A program made the position numbers and the translations under genes. From Ruminococcus sp. (GTDB lineage Bacteria; Bacillota_A; Clostridia; Oscillospirales; Ruminococcaceae): a stretch of DNA of 20,480 bases. Under the pieces are notes generated by a model, which was not told where the DNA came from, did not search any database, and saw only the letters and a program-made list of their open reading frames with translations. The stretch is from assembly GCA_017418765.1 (NCBI GenBank), contig JAFOMV010000001.1:1-20480 (forward strand), read 5' to 3'. This document shows, in pieces, positions 6,520 to 15,520 of the stretch (the first letter of the stretch is position 1; every line of letters begins with the position of its first letter).

Positions 6520-9483
6520 ATGCTTCAACTTAAAGATATCGTCAAGGAATACGGCAGCGGAGATAATATCGTAAAAGCTCTCAATGGTGTCAGCATCACA
6601 TTCCGTGAAAACGAGTTTGTGGCTATACTCGGCCATTCGGGCTGCGGCAAGACAACACTGCTCAACATCATAGGCGGTCTTGACCACTATACTTCGGGTG
6701 ACCTGATAATCAACGGAGTATCTACCAAAGAGTACAAGGACAGAGACTGGGACGCATATCGAAATCATTCCATTGGATTCATTTTCCAGAGCTACAACCT
6801 GATACCTCATCAGACCGTTCTTGCCAACGTTGAACTGGCACTTACCATTTCAGGTGTATCAAAATCCGAGCGAAGGAAACGTGCAAAGGAAGCTCTCGAA
6901 AAAGTTGGACTGGGCGATCAGCTCCACAAGAAGCCGAACCAGATGTCAGGCGGACAGATGCAGAGAGTTGCAATTGCCCGTGCGCTTATAAACAATCCCG
7001 ATATCCTCCTTGCAGATGAGCCAACAGGTGCGCTTGACAGCGAGACATCCATTCAGGTAATGGAACTCCTCAAGGAGATAGCCAAGGATAAGCTGGTAAT
7101 CATGGTAACTCATAACCCCGAACTTGCCGAGCAGTACGCCACACGTATCGTAAGGATCAAGGACGGAAAGCTTACATCTGACAGTTCGCCTTATGAGCCT
7201 GAGAAAGCCGATGAGAAACAGGATGCCAAGAAAAAACGTGTATCAATGTCTTTCGGCACAGCAGTTTCACTCTCACTTAACAATCTGCTGACCAAGAAAG
7301 GAAGAACTATCCTTACAGCCTTTGCGGGCTCTATAGGAATCATAGGCATTGCGCTCATTCTTTCGCTGTCAACGGGCATCAATGAGTATATAGACAATGT
7401 GCAGGAGGAAACGCTCTCATCCTATCCGCTGGAGATATACCGTGAAAATACCGATACTTCGGGAATGGTGGAATCTCTCATGAAGAATCAGCAGGACTAT
7501 GAGAACCGCACATTCGATGATGACAAGGTATATGCCAATACCGCTATTTACGATATGTTCAACTCCTTCAATGCATCTGCCAAGCAGATTAACAACATGA
7601 AGGACTTCAAGAAGTTCATCGACGAAAGCGATGTTATCAAGGAAAAGGCAAGCGCTGTCGGATTCAGCTACGATGTGAAAATGCCTGTATTTACAAAAAC
7701 TCCCGACGGCGAGATAATAAAGGCTGACTTCATGGAGCTTTACTCCAAGGCTCTCGGCGTGGAGGGCTCAGACTATATGTCAACTGCCATGAACAATCCT
7801 ATGGCAGGCATGGAAATGCAGGCTTTCGGTCTTAACGTTTTCCAGGAGCTTCTGCCTAATGAGGACGGCACGGGCGTAAATGACATCGTAAAAGAACAGT
7901 ATGAAGTCGTTCACGGCGATTGGCCCGACGACTACAACGAAGCTGTTGTGGTCCTCACCAAGAACAATGAACTGCCAGATATCATAGTTTACGCTATGGG
8001 TATGAAGAATCAGGACGACTTCAAGGAAAAGATAAAAGCCGCAATGAGCAGTGAGGAGATAAAGGACTACGGTACTCTTGAATGGAGCTTCGATGAGATA
8101 ATGGACAAGAAATTCAAGATGATCCTCCCCTGCGAATACTACCAGAAAAACGAAGGCGGCAAAGGCTACGTTGACCTGACTGCTACTGAAACAGGTCTTG
8201 ATTATCTATATAATTCCGAGGATATCGGTACAGAGCTGAAAATAACAGGTTTCATCCGTCCTAAGGAAGACGTAAAGGCAGCAATGCTCACCAGCTACAT
8301 CGGATATACCACTCAGCTTACACAGTTCGCCATTGACAAAACCAATGACAGTGAACTTGTAAAGGCTCAGGAGAAAGACGAAACTGTAGATGTGCTGACA
8401 AGCACAAGATTCATCACAGACGAGTATCAGGGGCCTACCGACAAGGAAAAGATAGACGGCGCAAAGGATTATGTCAAGAAAGCAAAGACTGACGAAAAAG
8501 CGGATGTTTACAGATTTATCGCCGCTCAGCCTGATGAAAAGCAGATGGATGCTCAGGTAGCCGAAGCCATGAAGGATTTTGACCGCAAGACTTTCATCAA
8601 GCAGATAACAGAGACATACTCCTCTCAGTTGGGTGTTGACACTTCACAGGTCACATCTTATATCGAAAACCTCAGCGATGACGAGATGAAGAAGTTTGCG
8701 GAAGATGCTATCAGACAGCAGGTTGCTGAACAGTATGAAGCGATGTCCAAGGAACAGCTGGAAACTATGACAAATAACCAGCTTTCAGCAGCTCTCGACG
8801 GTACAAAGCTCACAAATGAGCAATATCTGAAAATATATGATGAGTTCATTCCTGAACAGGTCTCCGATTCCACATACGATGACAATATGAAGCTTTTCGG
8901 CAAGGCACAGGAGGACGATCCTTCAACTATCCGGCTTTTCGCTAAAAGCTTTGAGGATAAGGACGAAATATCCGACGCTATCGAGGAATACAACAATGGC
9001 GTTAAGGAAGCAGACGTTATACATTACACCGACTATGTTGCACTGCTTATGTCCTCTATCACAGGCATTATCAGCGGTATATCCTATCTGCTGATCGCAT
9101 TTGTCGGTATCTCTCTGGTAGTATCATCCATCATGATCGGTATCATCACTTATATATCAGTTCTCGAAAGAACGAGAGAGATCGGTATTCTCCGTGCTAT
9201 CGGAGCTTCAAAGCACGATGTATCAACCGTGTTCAATGCCGAAACATTACTTGTGGGACTGTGTGCAGGACTTATCGGTATAGGCGTATCGGTACTTCTT
9301 ACCATTCCGATCAATTATATCATCCACCACGTAACAAGCCTTGATACACTCGTAGCGAGAGTTCCTGTAAGCGGTGCTGTTGCACTTATCATCATCAGCA
9401 TGGTGCTCACACTTATAGCCGGACTCATCCCGTCAAGAGTAGCTTCAAAGAAAGACCCTGTTGAAGCGCTCAGAACAGAATAA
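6520..9483 (+). CDS. MacB-type ABC exporter, ATPase fused to FtsX-like permease
   Basis: 987 residues, with GAAAGGGG as ribosome binding site before ATG 6520. Residues 1-~225 form the ATPase: Walker A GHSGCGKT (38-45), signature MSGGQ (143-147), Walker B 'ILLADE' (163-168), H-loop His199. A charged linker (~226-245) leads to one membrane helix (~265-284), a very large extracytoplasmic domain (~285-840) and three more helices. The FtsX-type motif '[15 protein letters not shown]' lies between the second and third helices. This is the MacB layout: four helices and a mechanotransmission rather than channel mechanism. Firmicute members export or detoxify peptides, or remodel the cell surface; substrate cannot be assigned. 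It is one gene under its own promoter and terminator, with no outer-membrane or adaptor partner, as expected in a Gram-positive. The outer domain contains a glutamate-, lysine- and glutamine-rich helical stretch (~690-790). Confidence 0.93.
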   Translation: MLQLKDIVKEYGSGDNIVKALNGVSITFRENEFVAILGHSGCGKTTLLNIIGGLDHYTSGDLIINGVSTKEYKDRDWDAYRNHSIGFIFQSYNLIPHQTVLANVELALTISGVSKSERRKRAKEALEKVGLGDQLHKKPNQMSGGQMQRVAIARALINNPDILLADEPTGALDSETSIQVMELLKEIAKDKLVIMVTHNPELAEQYATRIVRIKDGKLTSDSSPYEPEKADEKQDAKKKRVSMSFGTAVSLSLNNLLTKKGRTILTAFAGSIGIIGIALILSLSTGINEYIDNVQEETLSSYPLEIYRENTDTSGMVESLMKNQQDYENRTFDDDKVYANTAIYDMFNSFNASAKQINNMKDFKKFIDESDVIKEKASAVGFSYDVKMPVFTKTPDGEIIKADFMELYSKALGVEGSDYMSTAMNNPMAGMEMQAFGLNVFQELLPNEDGTGVNDIVKEQYEVVHGDWPDDYNEAVVVLTKNNELPDIIVYAMGMKNQDDFKEKIKAAMSSEEIKDYGTLEWSFDEIMDKKFKMILPCEYYQKNEGGKGYVDLTATETGLDYLYNSEDIGTELKITGFIRPKEDVKAAMLTSYIGYTTQLTQFAIDKTNDSELVKAQEKDETVDVLTSTRFITDEYQGPTDKEKIDGAKDYVKKAKTDEKADVYRFIAAQPDEKQMDAQVAEAMKDFDRKTFIKQITETYSSQLGVDTSQVTSYIENLSDDEMKKFAEDAIRQQVAEQYEAMSKEQLETMTNNQLSAALDGTKLTNEQYLKIYDEFIPEQVSDSTYDDNMKLFGKAQEDDPSTIRLFAKSFEDKDEISDAIEEYNNGVKEADVIHYTDYVALLMSSITGIISGISYLLIAFVGISLVVSSIMIGIITYISVLERTREIGILRAIGASKHDVSTVFNAETLLVGLCAGLIGIGVSVLLTIPINYIIHHVTSLDTLVARVPVSGAVALIIISMVLTLIAGLIPSRVASKKDPVEALRTE

Positions 9484-9535
9484 AAATGTGTGTTCTGATG
9501 GCTGTATGAATATAGTCCATCGTATACTTATAATC

Positions 9536-9580
9536 ATGGGGAGACCTTTAGAAAAGGTCTCCCCATTAATCTTTTTATAA
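9536..9580 (+). terminator. Intrinsic terminator after ABC exporter
   Basis: ATGGGGAGACCTTT pairs with AAAGGTCTCCCCAT (9536-9566) as a long perfect stem with a tiny loop, followed by TAATCTTTTT. It lies about 50 bases after the stop. Confidence 0.88.
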
Positions 9581-9712
9581 GGCGGTACAGCAAGAATACC
9601 GACTGGCTGTTATGCCTTTAGTACAAACCAAGCCCCTGATCCGGTTATGACGGTGAAACCACCGTTTTCACATCTTATGTGAAATACCGTATCAGGGGCT
9701 TAGTTTTATTTT
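9579..9712 (+). ncRNA. Structured non-coding stretch with three-way junction, candidate ncRNA or complex terminator
   Basis: Past the exporter terminator lies a stem made of AAGGC plus ACAGC pairing with GCTGT plus GCCTT, with an internal loop. Then comes a compact branched fold. Its outer stem is AAGCCCCTGAT (9630-9640) with ATCAGGGGCTT (9691-9701), extended by CGGT (9642-9645) with ACCG (9686-9689). Inside are two perfect hairpins, ACGGTG/CACCGT (9650-9665) and TTTCACAT/ATGTGAAA (9666-9684). The plus strand continues TAGTTTTATTTT, like a terminator tail, while the minus strand has only a weak T-run. It lies between convergent genes and could simply end prs transcripts, but the branching is more than a terminator needs. 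No good promoter was found directly in front. Confidence 0.45.
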
Positions 9713-9739
9713 ATAGTTATATTTTACGTTAATTAAGTA

Positions 9740-10903
9740 TTACTTCATACCGTACTTTCTGAGCAGATTCTCGATCTTTTCGTGAGGATCGATGATCTTG
9801 CTGATAGATACGTCATGATTGATAGCTTCAATGAAGTAAGCGATATACTTTGATACATCTACTTCATGGAACCAAGGTCTGCTAAGGAGCTCAGGTGATC
9901 TGTATGTCAGATTTGTACCGAATACACCGCCGATAACGCCTTCTTCATAAGCCTTGTCAAACTTCTCAAGGCCGTTTGTGAATATAGCATATGTAGCGTA
10001 TGTGAATATCCTTCCTGCCTTTTTCTTCTTGAGGTTGTAAGCAAGGTCAAGCATTGACTCGCCTGATGAGATGATATCATCAGCAACGAAGATGTCTTTG
10101 CCTTCAACAGGGTTACCTAAATATTCATGAGCAACGATAGGGTTTCTGCCGTTTACGATAGTTGAGTAGTCTCTCCTCTTATAGAACATACCCATATCAA
10201 CGCCGAGAACTGATGCATAGTACATATTTCTGTTAAGAGCGCCTTCATCAGGGCTGACTACCATGAATTTCTCCTTAGAGAAGTTGATATCCTTGATATC
10301 CTTCAGCATTGCCTTGAGCACCTGATAAGTAGGCATAACGTTATCAAAGCCCATAAGCGGTACAGCGTTCTGCACTCTTGGGTCATGAGCATCAAAACAT
10401 ACGATATTTGATACGCCCATAGCTTCAAGTTCCTGAAGTGCACATGCACAGTCAAGTGATTCACGGTAGCTTCTTCTGTGCTGACGTCCGCCGTAAAGAG
10501 TAGGCATGATAACAGTGATCCTGTGTGCCTTACCGCTGGCAGCCTGGATTATTCTCTTGAGATCCTGGAAATGGTCATCAGGAGACATTGAATTCTGCAT
10601 ACCGAAGTAATCATACTTTATGCTGTAGTTACCTACATCGATTATAATGAAAAGATCCTTTCCTCTGACGGTAGACTTGATAAGACCCTTACCGTCACCG
10701 GAAGAAAATCTGGGGCATTCGCTCTCAACGAGGAAAGTATCAACATTGATACCGCCCTTGCCTGCCCAGTCAACGAGGTAATCGTCGATCTTGCCGCCCA
10801 GCTCAGTAACACTGTTCATAGCAATGATACCTATAGGTGCAACATTTGAATCTCTGCCGAATAAAATCTCACTTGAAGCTGTCATAATACTGTTCTCGCA
10901 CAT
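9740..10903 (-). CDS. prs: Ribose-phosphate pyrophosphokinase (PRPP synthetase)
   Basis: About 387 residues, longer than the ~315 of classical Prs, matching a longer clostridial-type branch. It makes PRPP from ribose 5-phosphate and ATP for purine, pyrimidine, NAD, His and Trp synthesis. Visible motifs: 'MPTLYGGRQHRR' in the position of the classical ATP-binding loop with 'RQDR', 'FDAHDPRVQNAVP' as the metal-binding 'DLH' region, and 'FVADDIISSGESMLD' as the PRPP-binding loop. That loop differs from the classical 'VDDMIDTGGT', with Ser-Ser-Gly-Glu in place of Thr-Gly-Gly. The ATG at 10903 is preceded by AAGGAG at a long 15-base spacing. An in-frame TTG at 10930 would put that site inside the gene, and an ATG at 10885 is also possible. 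It lies downstream of ppa with a gap of about 60 bases and no terminator between, so the two are likely co-transcribed. Confidence 0.88.
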   Translation of the reverse strand: MCENSIMTASSEILFGRDSNVAPIGIIAMNSVTELGGKIDDYLVDWAGKGGINVDTFLVESECPRFSSGDGKGLIKSTVRGKDLFIIIDVGNYSIKYDYFGMQNSMSPDDHFQDLKRIIQAASGKAHRITVIMPTLYGGRQHRRSYRESLDCACALQELEAMGVSNIVCFDAHDPRVQNAVPLMGFDNVMPTYQVLKAMLKDIKDINFSKEKFMVVSPDEGALNRNMYYASVLGVDMGMFYKRRDYSTIVNGRNPIVAHEYLGNPVEGKDIFVADDIISSGESMLDLAYNLKKKKAGRIFTYATYAIFTNGLEKFDKAYEEGVIGGVFGTNLTYRSPELLSRPWFHEVDVSKYIAYFIEAINHDVSISKIIDPHEKIENLLRKYGMK

Positions 10904-10964
10904 ACCGCCTGTGCGATACTCCTTTCGCAAAATAAAAATTTTCCATACTCGGTTCGGTAAACAA

Positions 10965-11495
10965 TTACTTACAGAAGTTTTCGATATAGCGTTCGATATC
11001 TCCGCTGATTATCTTCTTTGCTTCTTCTGCGTGGTCTACCTCGTTAACGGCTGTTGTTTTGTTTTCAAGTTCCTTGTAGACCTTGAAGAAATGTGTCATT
11101 TCATCAAAGACATGTTTGGGAAGTTCTTCGATATCCTTATACATATTGTAATTAGGATCATCAAACGGTATAGCAATGATCTTATCATCTCTGTGATCAT
11201 TGTCGAGCATTCTTATCACTCCGATAGGATAGCATCTTACCAGTGTAAGTGGTATGAGTTTTTCTGAGCAGAGTACAAGAACGTCGAGGGGATCGTTGTC
11301 GTCTGAATAGGTCCTGGGGATAAAACCGTAATTTGCAGGATAATGGGTAGAGGTATAAAGGATACGGTCCATTTTGATAAGGCCTGTCTCCTTGTCAAGC
11401 TCATATTTGATCTTGCTTCCCTTACCTATCTCGATCACTGCAATGAAATCATCGGGGCTTATTCTCTTAGGACTGATCTTATGCCAGATATTCAT
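10965..11495 (-). CDS. ppa: Inorganic pyrophosphatase, family I
   Basis: 176 residues, the usual length for soluble family I enzymes. It hydrolyses pyrophosphate to two phosphates in the cytoplasm, pulling forward reactions that release it. The signature '[11 protein letters not shown]' (~65-75) holds the metal-binding aspartates. 'KYELDKETG' (~30-38), '[13 protein letters not shown]' (~51-63) and '[11 protein letters not shown]' (~98-108) supply the other conserved acidic and basic residues. GGAGGG sits about 5 bases before ATG 11495. It is the first gene of a probable ppa-prs pair. A near-consensus promoter lies at 11588-11615, and the transcript leader holds two small hairpins. Confidence 0.93.
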   Translation of the reverse strand: MNIWHKISPKRISPDDFIAVIEIGKGSKIKYELDKETGLIKMDRILYTSTHYPANYGFIPRTYSDDNDPLDVLVLCSEKLIPLTLVRCYPIGVIRMLDNDHRDDKIIAIPFDDPNYNMYKDIEELPKHVFDEMTHFFKVYKELENKTTAVNEVDHAEEAKKIISGDIERYIENFCK

Positions 11496-11587
11496 AAATT
11501 CCCTCCGAAGCCTGTCCCGTGAAAGGGACTGATTTTCCTGCCTTTACAGGCGCAAAGCAGGATATGACGCAGTTATTCGCTACTAAT

Positions 11588-11615
11588 AGTATACCATTTT
11601 TTTGAGATTTGTCAA
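11588..11615 (-). promoter_or_regulatory. Promoter of the ppa-prs pair
   Basis: On the minus strand TTGACA (11615-11610), 16-bp spacer, TATACT (11593-11588). This leaves a leader of about 85 bases before the ppa start. Confidence 0.78.
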
Positions 11616-11793
11616 TATTACCGCAAATTTTCGGCATTTACAATAAATTATCTCAGATTTCGGCGTATTTTTCAGTCTATAGCAGGAACGCCCGTCATTT
11701 TTTCTGTAATGCTATTGGTGTATCCGAATATGCTCTGATCCAGCTTCGGGAATAATGCTCCTTCAAATGCATATTATAAATAAAAGCGGCGCT

Positions 11794-11823
11794 ATTAATA
11801 AATCATGAATTCAATTAATAAAT
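11794..11823. repeat. ATTAATAAAT direct repeat, possible operator
   Basis: Two identical 10-bp copies start 20 bp apart, about two helical turns, 18-47 bp upstream of the cyclase -35 box. Each is followed by CAT or ATCAT. AT-rich chance repetition is possible. Confidence 0.3.
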
Positions 11824-11840
11824 ATCATTTCACAAAACAG

Positions 11841-11869
11841 TTGACTTTTTCAATAAAATATTGTAGAAT
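11841..11869 (+). promoter_or_regulatory. Promoter of the sensor/diguanylate cyclase gene
   Basis: TTGACT (11841-11846), 17-bp spacer, TAGAAT (11864-11869), about 40 bp before the start codon. Confidence 0.68.
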
Positions 11870-11910
11870 ATATATATACTTATATACATTTAAAAGGAGA
11901 GTGATACCAA

Positions 11911-13839
11911 ATGGACGGCTACAGAATCGCGCTAATCATTGAAGAAATCGATCAGAGCTATCAGAGTGCTGTATTAAGCGGTATCTCCGGCTCCGCAGCA
12001 GAATTCGGGCTGAATATCTCTGCTTTCATCTCATTCAGCGGTGCTGTAAACAATCCGCTTCACGACGCAGGCGAGTTCAACATATTCAACCTTCCTGACT
12101 TCCGTGACTTCGACGGTGCTATACTCCTTACAAATACTATCGGCTATGAACCGCTCGTCAATTCTATCCATCAGCGTATAAAGGATGCAGGCATCCCTGC
12201 TGTCAGCATTGACAACGATATAGACGGTTTCTATTACATCGGCATAGACAATAAAACTGCAATGCGTCAAATAACCGAACACATGATAAACGAACACGGC
12301 ATGACATCTTTCAACTATATCTCCGGTCCAAAGGAAAATCCCGAAAGTGCCGCAAGACTTGAAGCCTTTCTCGAAGTACTGGAAGAACACGGACTTTCTA
12401 TCAGCGACGAACGTATCTATTACGGTGATTTTCGTGCTCCCTCAGGCAAAAAAGCAGTCGAGCAGTTTATTGATTCGGAACTATCCTTGCCGCAAGCCAT
12501 AATATGTGCAAATGACGTCATGGCAGCGTCAGCTATAAACAGGCTTGCTGCTCAGAATATACGTGTACCCGAAGATATTGCAGTCACGGGATTTGACAAC
12601 ACCTATGCCTCCCATAATTATCAGATCGAACTTACATCAGTACAAAGACCGCTTCGAGAGTCAGGAATTCTTGCATGCGAGATACTGTACAATCATTTTA
12701 ATAAAATGAATTCACCAAGAAGCAATATGCTTAAAATGTCAACACGCTTTACAGAAAGCTGCGGCTGCGTAAAAAATGCTGTCATGGAAATCAAACATTT
12801 CAAGGACCTCAACTATAATAACTATAAACGCTTTGAGATCGCACAGCACCATATGTCCCGACTTAACGAGCTTTCCTGTGAACTGCTCGGCAGCAAGACC
12901 TTTGATGAGTATATCAGCAATCTGAAAACATTCTGCCGTCAGGTCGATCCGGACGAATTCTACTTCTGTCTCTGCGAAAACTGGGATAAGCGAGGCGTGC
13001 TGGATTACAGCTATGCAGGCATAACCGATAATACAGCTGTCCCGACAGAATATACCGATACCATGATAGTTCCTATAGCATACATGGACGGTGAATTCTA
13101 CAGCGTCGGAACTGTCTCATTAAGGGAGATACTGCCGAATATCTCAAATAAAAACACACTTGGTAAATTCTACTATATAATCCCACTGCACTTCGCTGAA
13201 AGATGTCTCGGCTATATGGCTGTCAATAATCCAAAGATACCGCTGAATAATTCCACATTTGAAACATTCTGCATAAATATTAGCAATTCACTGGAGAACA
13301 TACGCAAGCTGATCTGCCTTGAATATGCTGTAGACCGACTTGGAAAGCTGTATTCCCAGGATACCTTCTCAGGTATATATAACCGTAACGGATTCGTTCA
13401 GTCATCAGCTGAGCCATACAGAAGATGTATCAGAGAAAAGAAAAATATCATGGTAATGTTCATAGACCTTGACGGCCTCAAGACAATAAACGATACCTAC
13501 GGTCATGATGTCGGTGATACGGCCATATGCTATATCGCAGATATTCTTAATCGTTCCTGTGTAAACGGTGAGATATACTGCCGTTTTGGCGGTGACGAAT
13601 TTATCGTATTCGGAGCTGACTACACAGAGGAAAAGGCTGATTCCCTTATCACGGAAATGCAGGATCGCATAAACCGCTTGAATAACAGCGGCGCAAATCC
13701 TTTTGAGCTGAGCGCAAGTATCGGATATGTTATCGATATTCCAACTAAAGGTCAGGAACTCTTTGATTTCGTAAATAAAGCCGATAAGATAATGTACGAA
13801 GAAAAAAAGAGAAAAAAACATTCTCAATACCTTAGATGA
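11911..13839 (+). CDS. Cytosolic LacI-type sensor / GGDEF diguanylate cyclase
   Basis: 642 residues, complete. The ribosome binding site AAAAGGAGAG precedes ATG 11911 by about 11 bases. The protein starts directly in the first strand of a LacI/RbsB-like ligand-binding fold ('YRIALIIEEI'), with no DNA-binding helix-turn-helix, signal peptide or membrane helix. It should therefore sense a small molecule inside the cell. The binding domain (~1-280) includes 'CANDVMAASAINRL' and 'VPEDIAVTGFDNT', and ends in 'ESCGC'. A GAF-like middle (~300-470) follows, then the GGDEF domain (~480-640) with 'LDGLKTINDTYGHD' and GGDEF at 560-564. Expected product: cyclic di-GMP. The RxxD feedback site is not present. 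The family is typical of clostridia; ligand and output are unknown. It is a paralogue of the gene at 3-1421 with the same domain order. Confidence 0.93.
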   Translation: MDGYRIALIIEEIDQSYQSAVLSGISGSAAEFGLNISAFISFSGAVNNPLHDAGEFNIFNLPDFRDFDGAILLTNTIGYEPLVNSIHQRIKDAGIPAVSIDNDIDGFYYIGIDNKTAMRQITEHMINEHGMTSFNYISGPKENPESAARLEAFLEVLEEHGLSISDERIYYGDFRAPSGKKAVEQFIDSELSLPQAIICANDVMAASAINRLAAQNIRVPEDIAVTGFDNTYASHNYQIELTSVQRPLRESGILACEILYNHFNKMNSPRSNMLKMSTRFTESCGCVKNAVMEIKHFKDLNYNNYKRFEIAQHHMSRLNELSCELLGSKTFDEYISNLKTFCRQVDPDEFYFCLCENWDKRGVLDYSYAGITDNTAVPTEYTDTMIVPIAYMDGEFYSVGTVSLREILPNISNKNTLGKFYYIIPLHFAERCLGYMAVNNPKIPLNNSTFETFCINISNSLENIRKLICLEYAVDRLGKLYSQDTFSGIYNRNGFVQSSAEPYRRCIREKKNIMVMFIDLDGLKTINDTYGHDVGDTAICYIADILNRSCVNGEIYCRFGGDEFIVFGADYTEEKADSLITEMQDRINRLNNSGANPFELSASIGYVIDIPTKGQELFDFVNKADKIMYEEKKRKKHSQYLR

Positions 13840-13886
13840 TATACCAAAACACCTGACAGCTGAAAATCGTCACTTGTATAAAATTT

Positions 13887-13920
13887 ATGCCCCTGAGCGC
13901 TTTGAAACGCTTAGGGGCAT
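13887..13920. terminator. Bidirectional terminator between cyclase and nadE
   Basis: ATGCCCCT and AGGGGCAT form the outer stem, with an inner AGCG/CGCT pairing and a TTTGAAA loop. T-rich sequence follows on both strands (TGTATTTTAT rightward, AAATTTTAT leftward), fitting its place between convergent genes. Confidence 0.8.
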
Positions 13921-13979
13921 TGTATTTTATACGGCTGCTATATCAGTGCCGCACTCATGCTTTCATATGTTATTGACCA

Positions 13980-14744
13980 TCAGTCCTCAATAGACTTATA
14001 TTCGCTTTTAAATTTAGGCATAAGACGAAGTTTATGAAGGTTATTCCGGTGCATACGGTCTATTTTTTCCTTTATCTCGGGAACAGAGCTGAGATCATCG
14101 AGGCCTCGTATATATGTATCAAGCATTGCATATGTGAAGCCAAGATTCTCCTCATCAGTTTTGCCGCAGAGACCATCGATAGGCACTTTGTGTACCAGTT
14201 CCTTTGGAAGTCCAAGATAGTCGCCTATCTGAAGAACTTCTGTAACCGTCAGGTCTGAAAGCGGAGAGAAATCACCTGCTGCGTCGCCGAATTTTGTAGA
14301 ATAGCCTACCCAGTCCTCTGACAGGTTGCAGGTATTGACAACACGTCCGCCCACACAAGCGGCAACAGCGTAGAGAGTTGTCATGCGGATACGTGCAGGA
14401 GTGTTGATGACCGCCTGATTTGTTGGCTCGATGTGCTTTTTCAGTTCACCCATGAATGTGCTTACAGTGTCTCCGATATTGATAGTATAGCTCTGTATAC
14501 CCAGAGTATCAACGAGGAGGCAGCTGCAGTCGATATCAGCCTGTTCGCCTTGTGGCATAAGAACACCGATAACTCTGTCCTTTCCGAGAGCCTTTACGCA
14601 TACAGCAGCAGCAACGGAGCTGTCCTTGCCGCCTGAGATGCCGATGACAGCCTTAGTCTCAGGTGAAGCGTTCTCTTTGAAATGATCCTTTACCCACTGA
14701 ACCAGTTCAGCGGCAGTTTTTTCAGTGTTGAATGAATAGCTCAT
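13980..14744 (-). CDS. nadE: NAD(+) synthetase, ammonia-dependent
   Basis: 254 residues, the length of the stand-alone synthetase domain without a glutaminase. It converts nicotinate adenine dinucleotide, ATP and ammonia to NAD in the cytoplasm. The pyrophosphatase-type P-loop reads SGGKDS (37-42), where many NadE have SGGIDS. 'TPARIRMTTLYAVA', 'NLSEDWVGYSTKFGDAAGDFSP' (split here into its known NadE parts) and 'DGLCGKTDEENLGF' are other family signatures. AGGAGAATTAGT precedes the ATG. It lies 26 bases downstream of the histidine phosphatase gene with no terminator, so the two form an operon. A nicotinamidase-like gene just upstream adds the first step of NAD salvage. Confidence 0.92.
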   Translation of the reverse strand: MSYSFNTEKTAAELVQWVKDHFKENASPETKAVIGISGGKDSSVAAAVCVKALGKDRVIGVLMPQGEQADIDCSCLLVDTLGIQSYTINIGDTVSTFMGELKKHIEPTNQAVINTPARIRMTTLYAVAACVGGRVVNTCNLSEDWVGYSTKFGDAAGDFSPLSDLTVTEVLQIGDYLGLPKELVHKVPIDGLCGKTDEENLGFTYAMLDTYIRGLDDLSSVPEIKEKIDRMHRNNLHKLRLMPKFKSEYKSIED

Positions 14745-14770
14745 ACTAATTCTCCTTTACAAAATCCATT

Positions 14771-15322
14771 TTACATCAGCTTCATCAGCTTGCAGTTTTC
14801 GATGCCCTGGCTCCAGAATTTCTCGATAGGCAGTCCCATGACCTGACAGACTATGCTTGAATTCATAGCGCCGTGTCCGATTACAAGAACGTCCTTGCCC
14901 TCGTTTACCAGCGGTTCAGCAGTGTTTCTGAGGAAATCTCCTGTCCTTGCGAAAAGCTCATCGAAGCTTTCAGCGCCTTCAACGGGAGCTGTGTACTTTT
15001 CGGGAGCCTTAAATAATACATTTATCGGACAATCAGGTATCTCAAAGCTGTTGGCAGTGCCCTCGTAGATACCGAAACTCATTTCCAGCAGGCGTTCATC
15101 ATAGATTATCGGGATATCTCTGCCTTTCAGCAGTATTTCGGCAGTTTCCCTTGCACGGCTGAGAGGCGAGCAATAGCAGATATCGAAGTTTACATCCTTG
15201 TATTCCTCTCTTGCCTTTTCAGCCATTTTTCTGCCGCATTCGTTAAGTGGGATATCAGTGCGCCCCTGCATTTTGTGAAGTTCGTTCCAGTCAGTTCTGC
15301 CGTGTCTCATGATATATAGCAT
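14771..15322 (-). CDS. Histidine phosphatase family protein (phosphoglycerate mutase-like)
   Basis: 183 residues from ATG 15322, which follows GAGG by 7 bases; an upstream TTG start (15337) would place this site inside the gene. The catalytic 'MRHGRTDWNE' starts at residue 5 (His7 is the phosphorylated residue). 'SPLSRARETAEILL' supplies the second arginine, and 'VIGHGAMN' the second His (~150). This fold removes phosphate from small molecules such as alpha-ribazole phosphate, phosphoglycerate or nucleotides; the length fits the CobC/PhoE-like group. It is first in a two-gene operon with nadE, which hints at a nucleotide- or cofactor-related substrate, but this is inference. The leader from the promoter at 15479-15507 is about 150 bases. 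Confidence 0.87.
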   Translation of the reverse strand: MLYIMRHGRTDWNELHKMQGRTDIPLNECGRKMAEKAREEYKDVNFDICYCSPLSRARETAEILLKGRDIPIIYDERLLEMSFGIYEGTANSFEIPDCPINVLFKAPEKYTAPVEGAESFDELFARTGDFLRNTAEPLVNEGKDVLVIGHGAMNSSIVCQVMGLPIEKFWSQGIENCKLMKLM

Positions 15323-15478
15323 TTCATTACCTCGCAATAATCAATGTCTGCTCAACAACTAAAAATTAGCTTTATGCAGCTTTTTAAAGCCAAATTCAAT
15401 TTGTCAAAGTGCAAGAAAAAAATAATGATATGATAAATTTACTTTCACTTTGTTTTGCTCTTAAATTATCATAGATAT

Positions 15479-15507
15479 ATTATACATCATATTATTCCGC
15501 AGGTCAA
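15479..15507 (-). promoter_or_regulatory. Promoter of the phosphatase-nadE operon
   Basis: On the minus strand TTGACC (15507-15502), 17-bp spacer, TATAAT (15484-15479). It lies just after the stop of the nicotinamidase-like gene, so the operon can be expressed separately from it. Confidence 0.75.
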
Positions 15508-15520
15508 GCTTACAGTATTC

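Larger units (their letters stand above)
11496..11910. other. Divergent intergenic region between ppa and the sensor/diguanylate cyclase
   Basis: 415 bp with no gene. Leftward it carries the ppa leader with two hairpins (GTCCC/GGGAC at 11514-11529, and CCTGCCTTT with AAAGCAGG at 11537-11561) and the ppa promoter. The middle (about 11620-11790) shows nothing I can identify. Rightward it has a pair of ATTAATAAAT direct repeats (11794-11803 and 11814-11823) and the promoter of the cyclase gene. Confidence 0.6.

Noticed and set aside
11496..11580. Fluoride riboswitch upstream of ppa
   Set aside because: The conserved bases and pseudoknot pattern of the crcB motif are not present in the leader.
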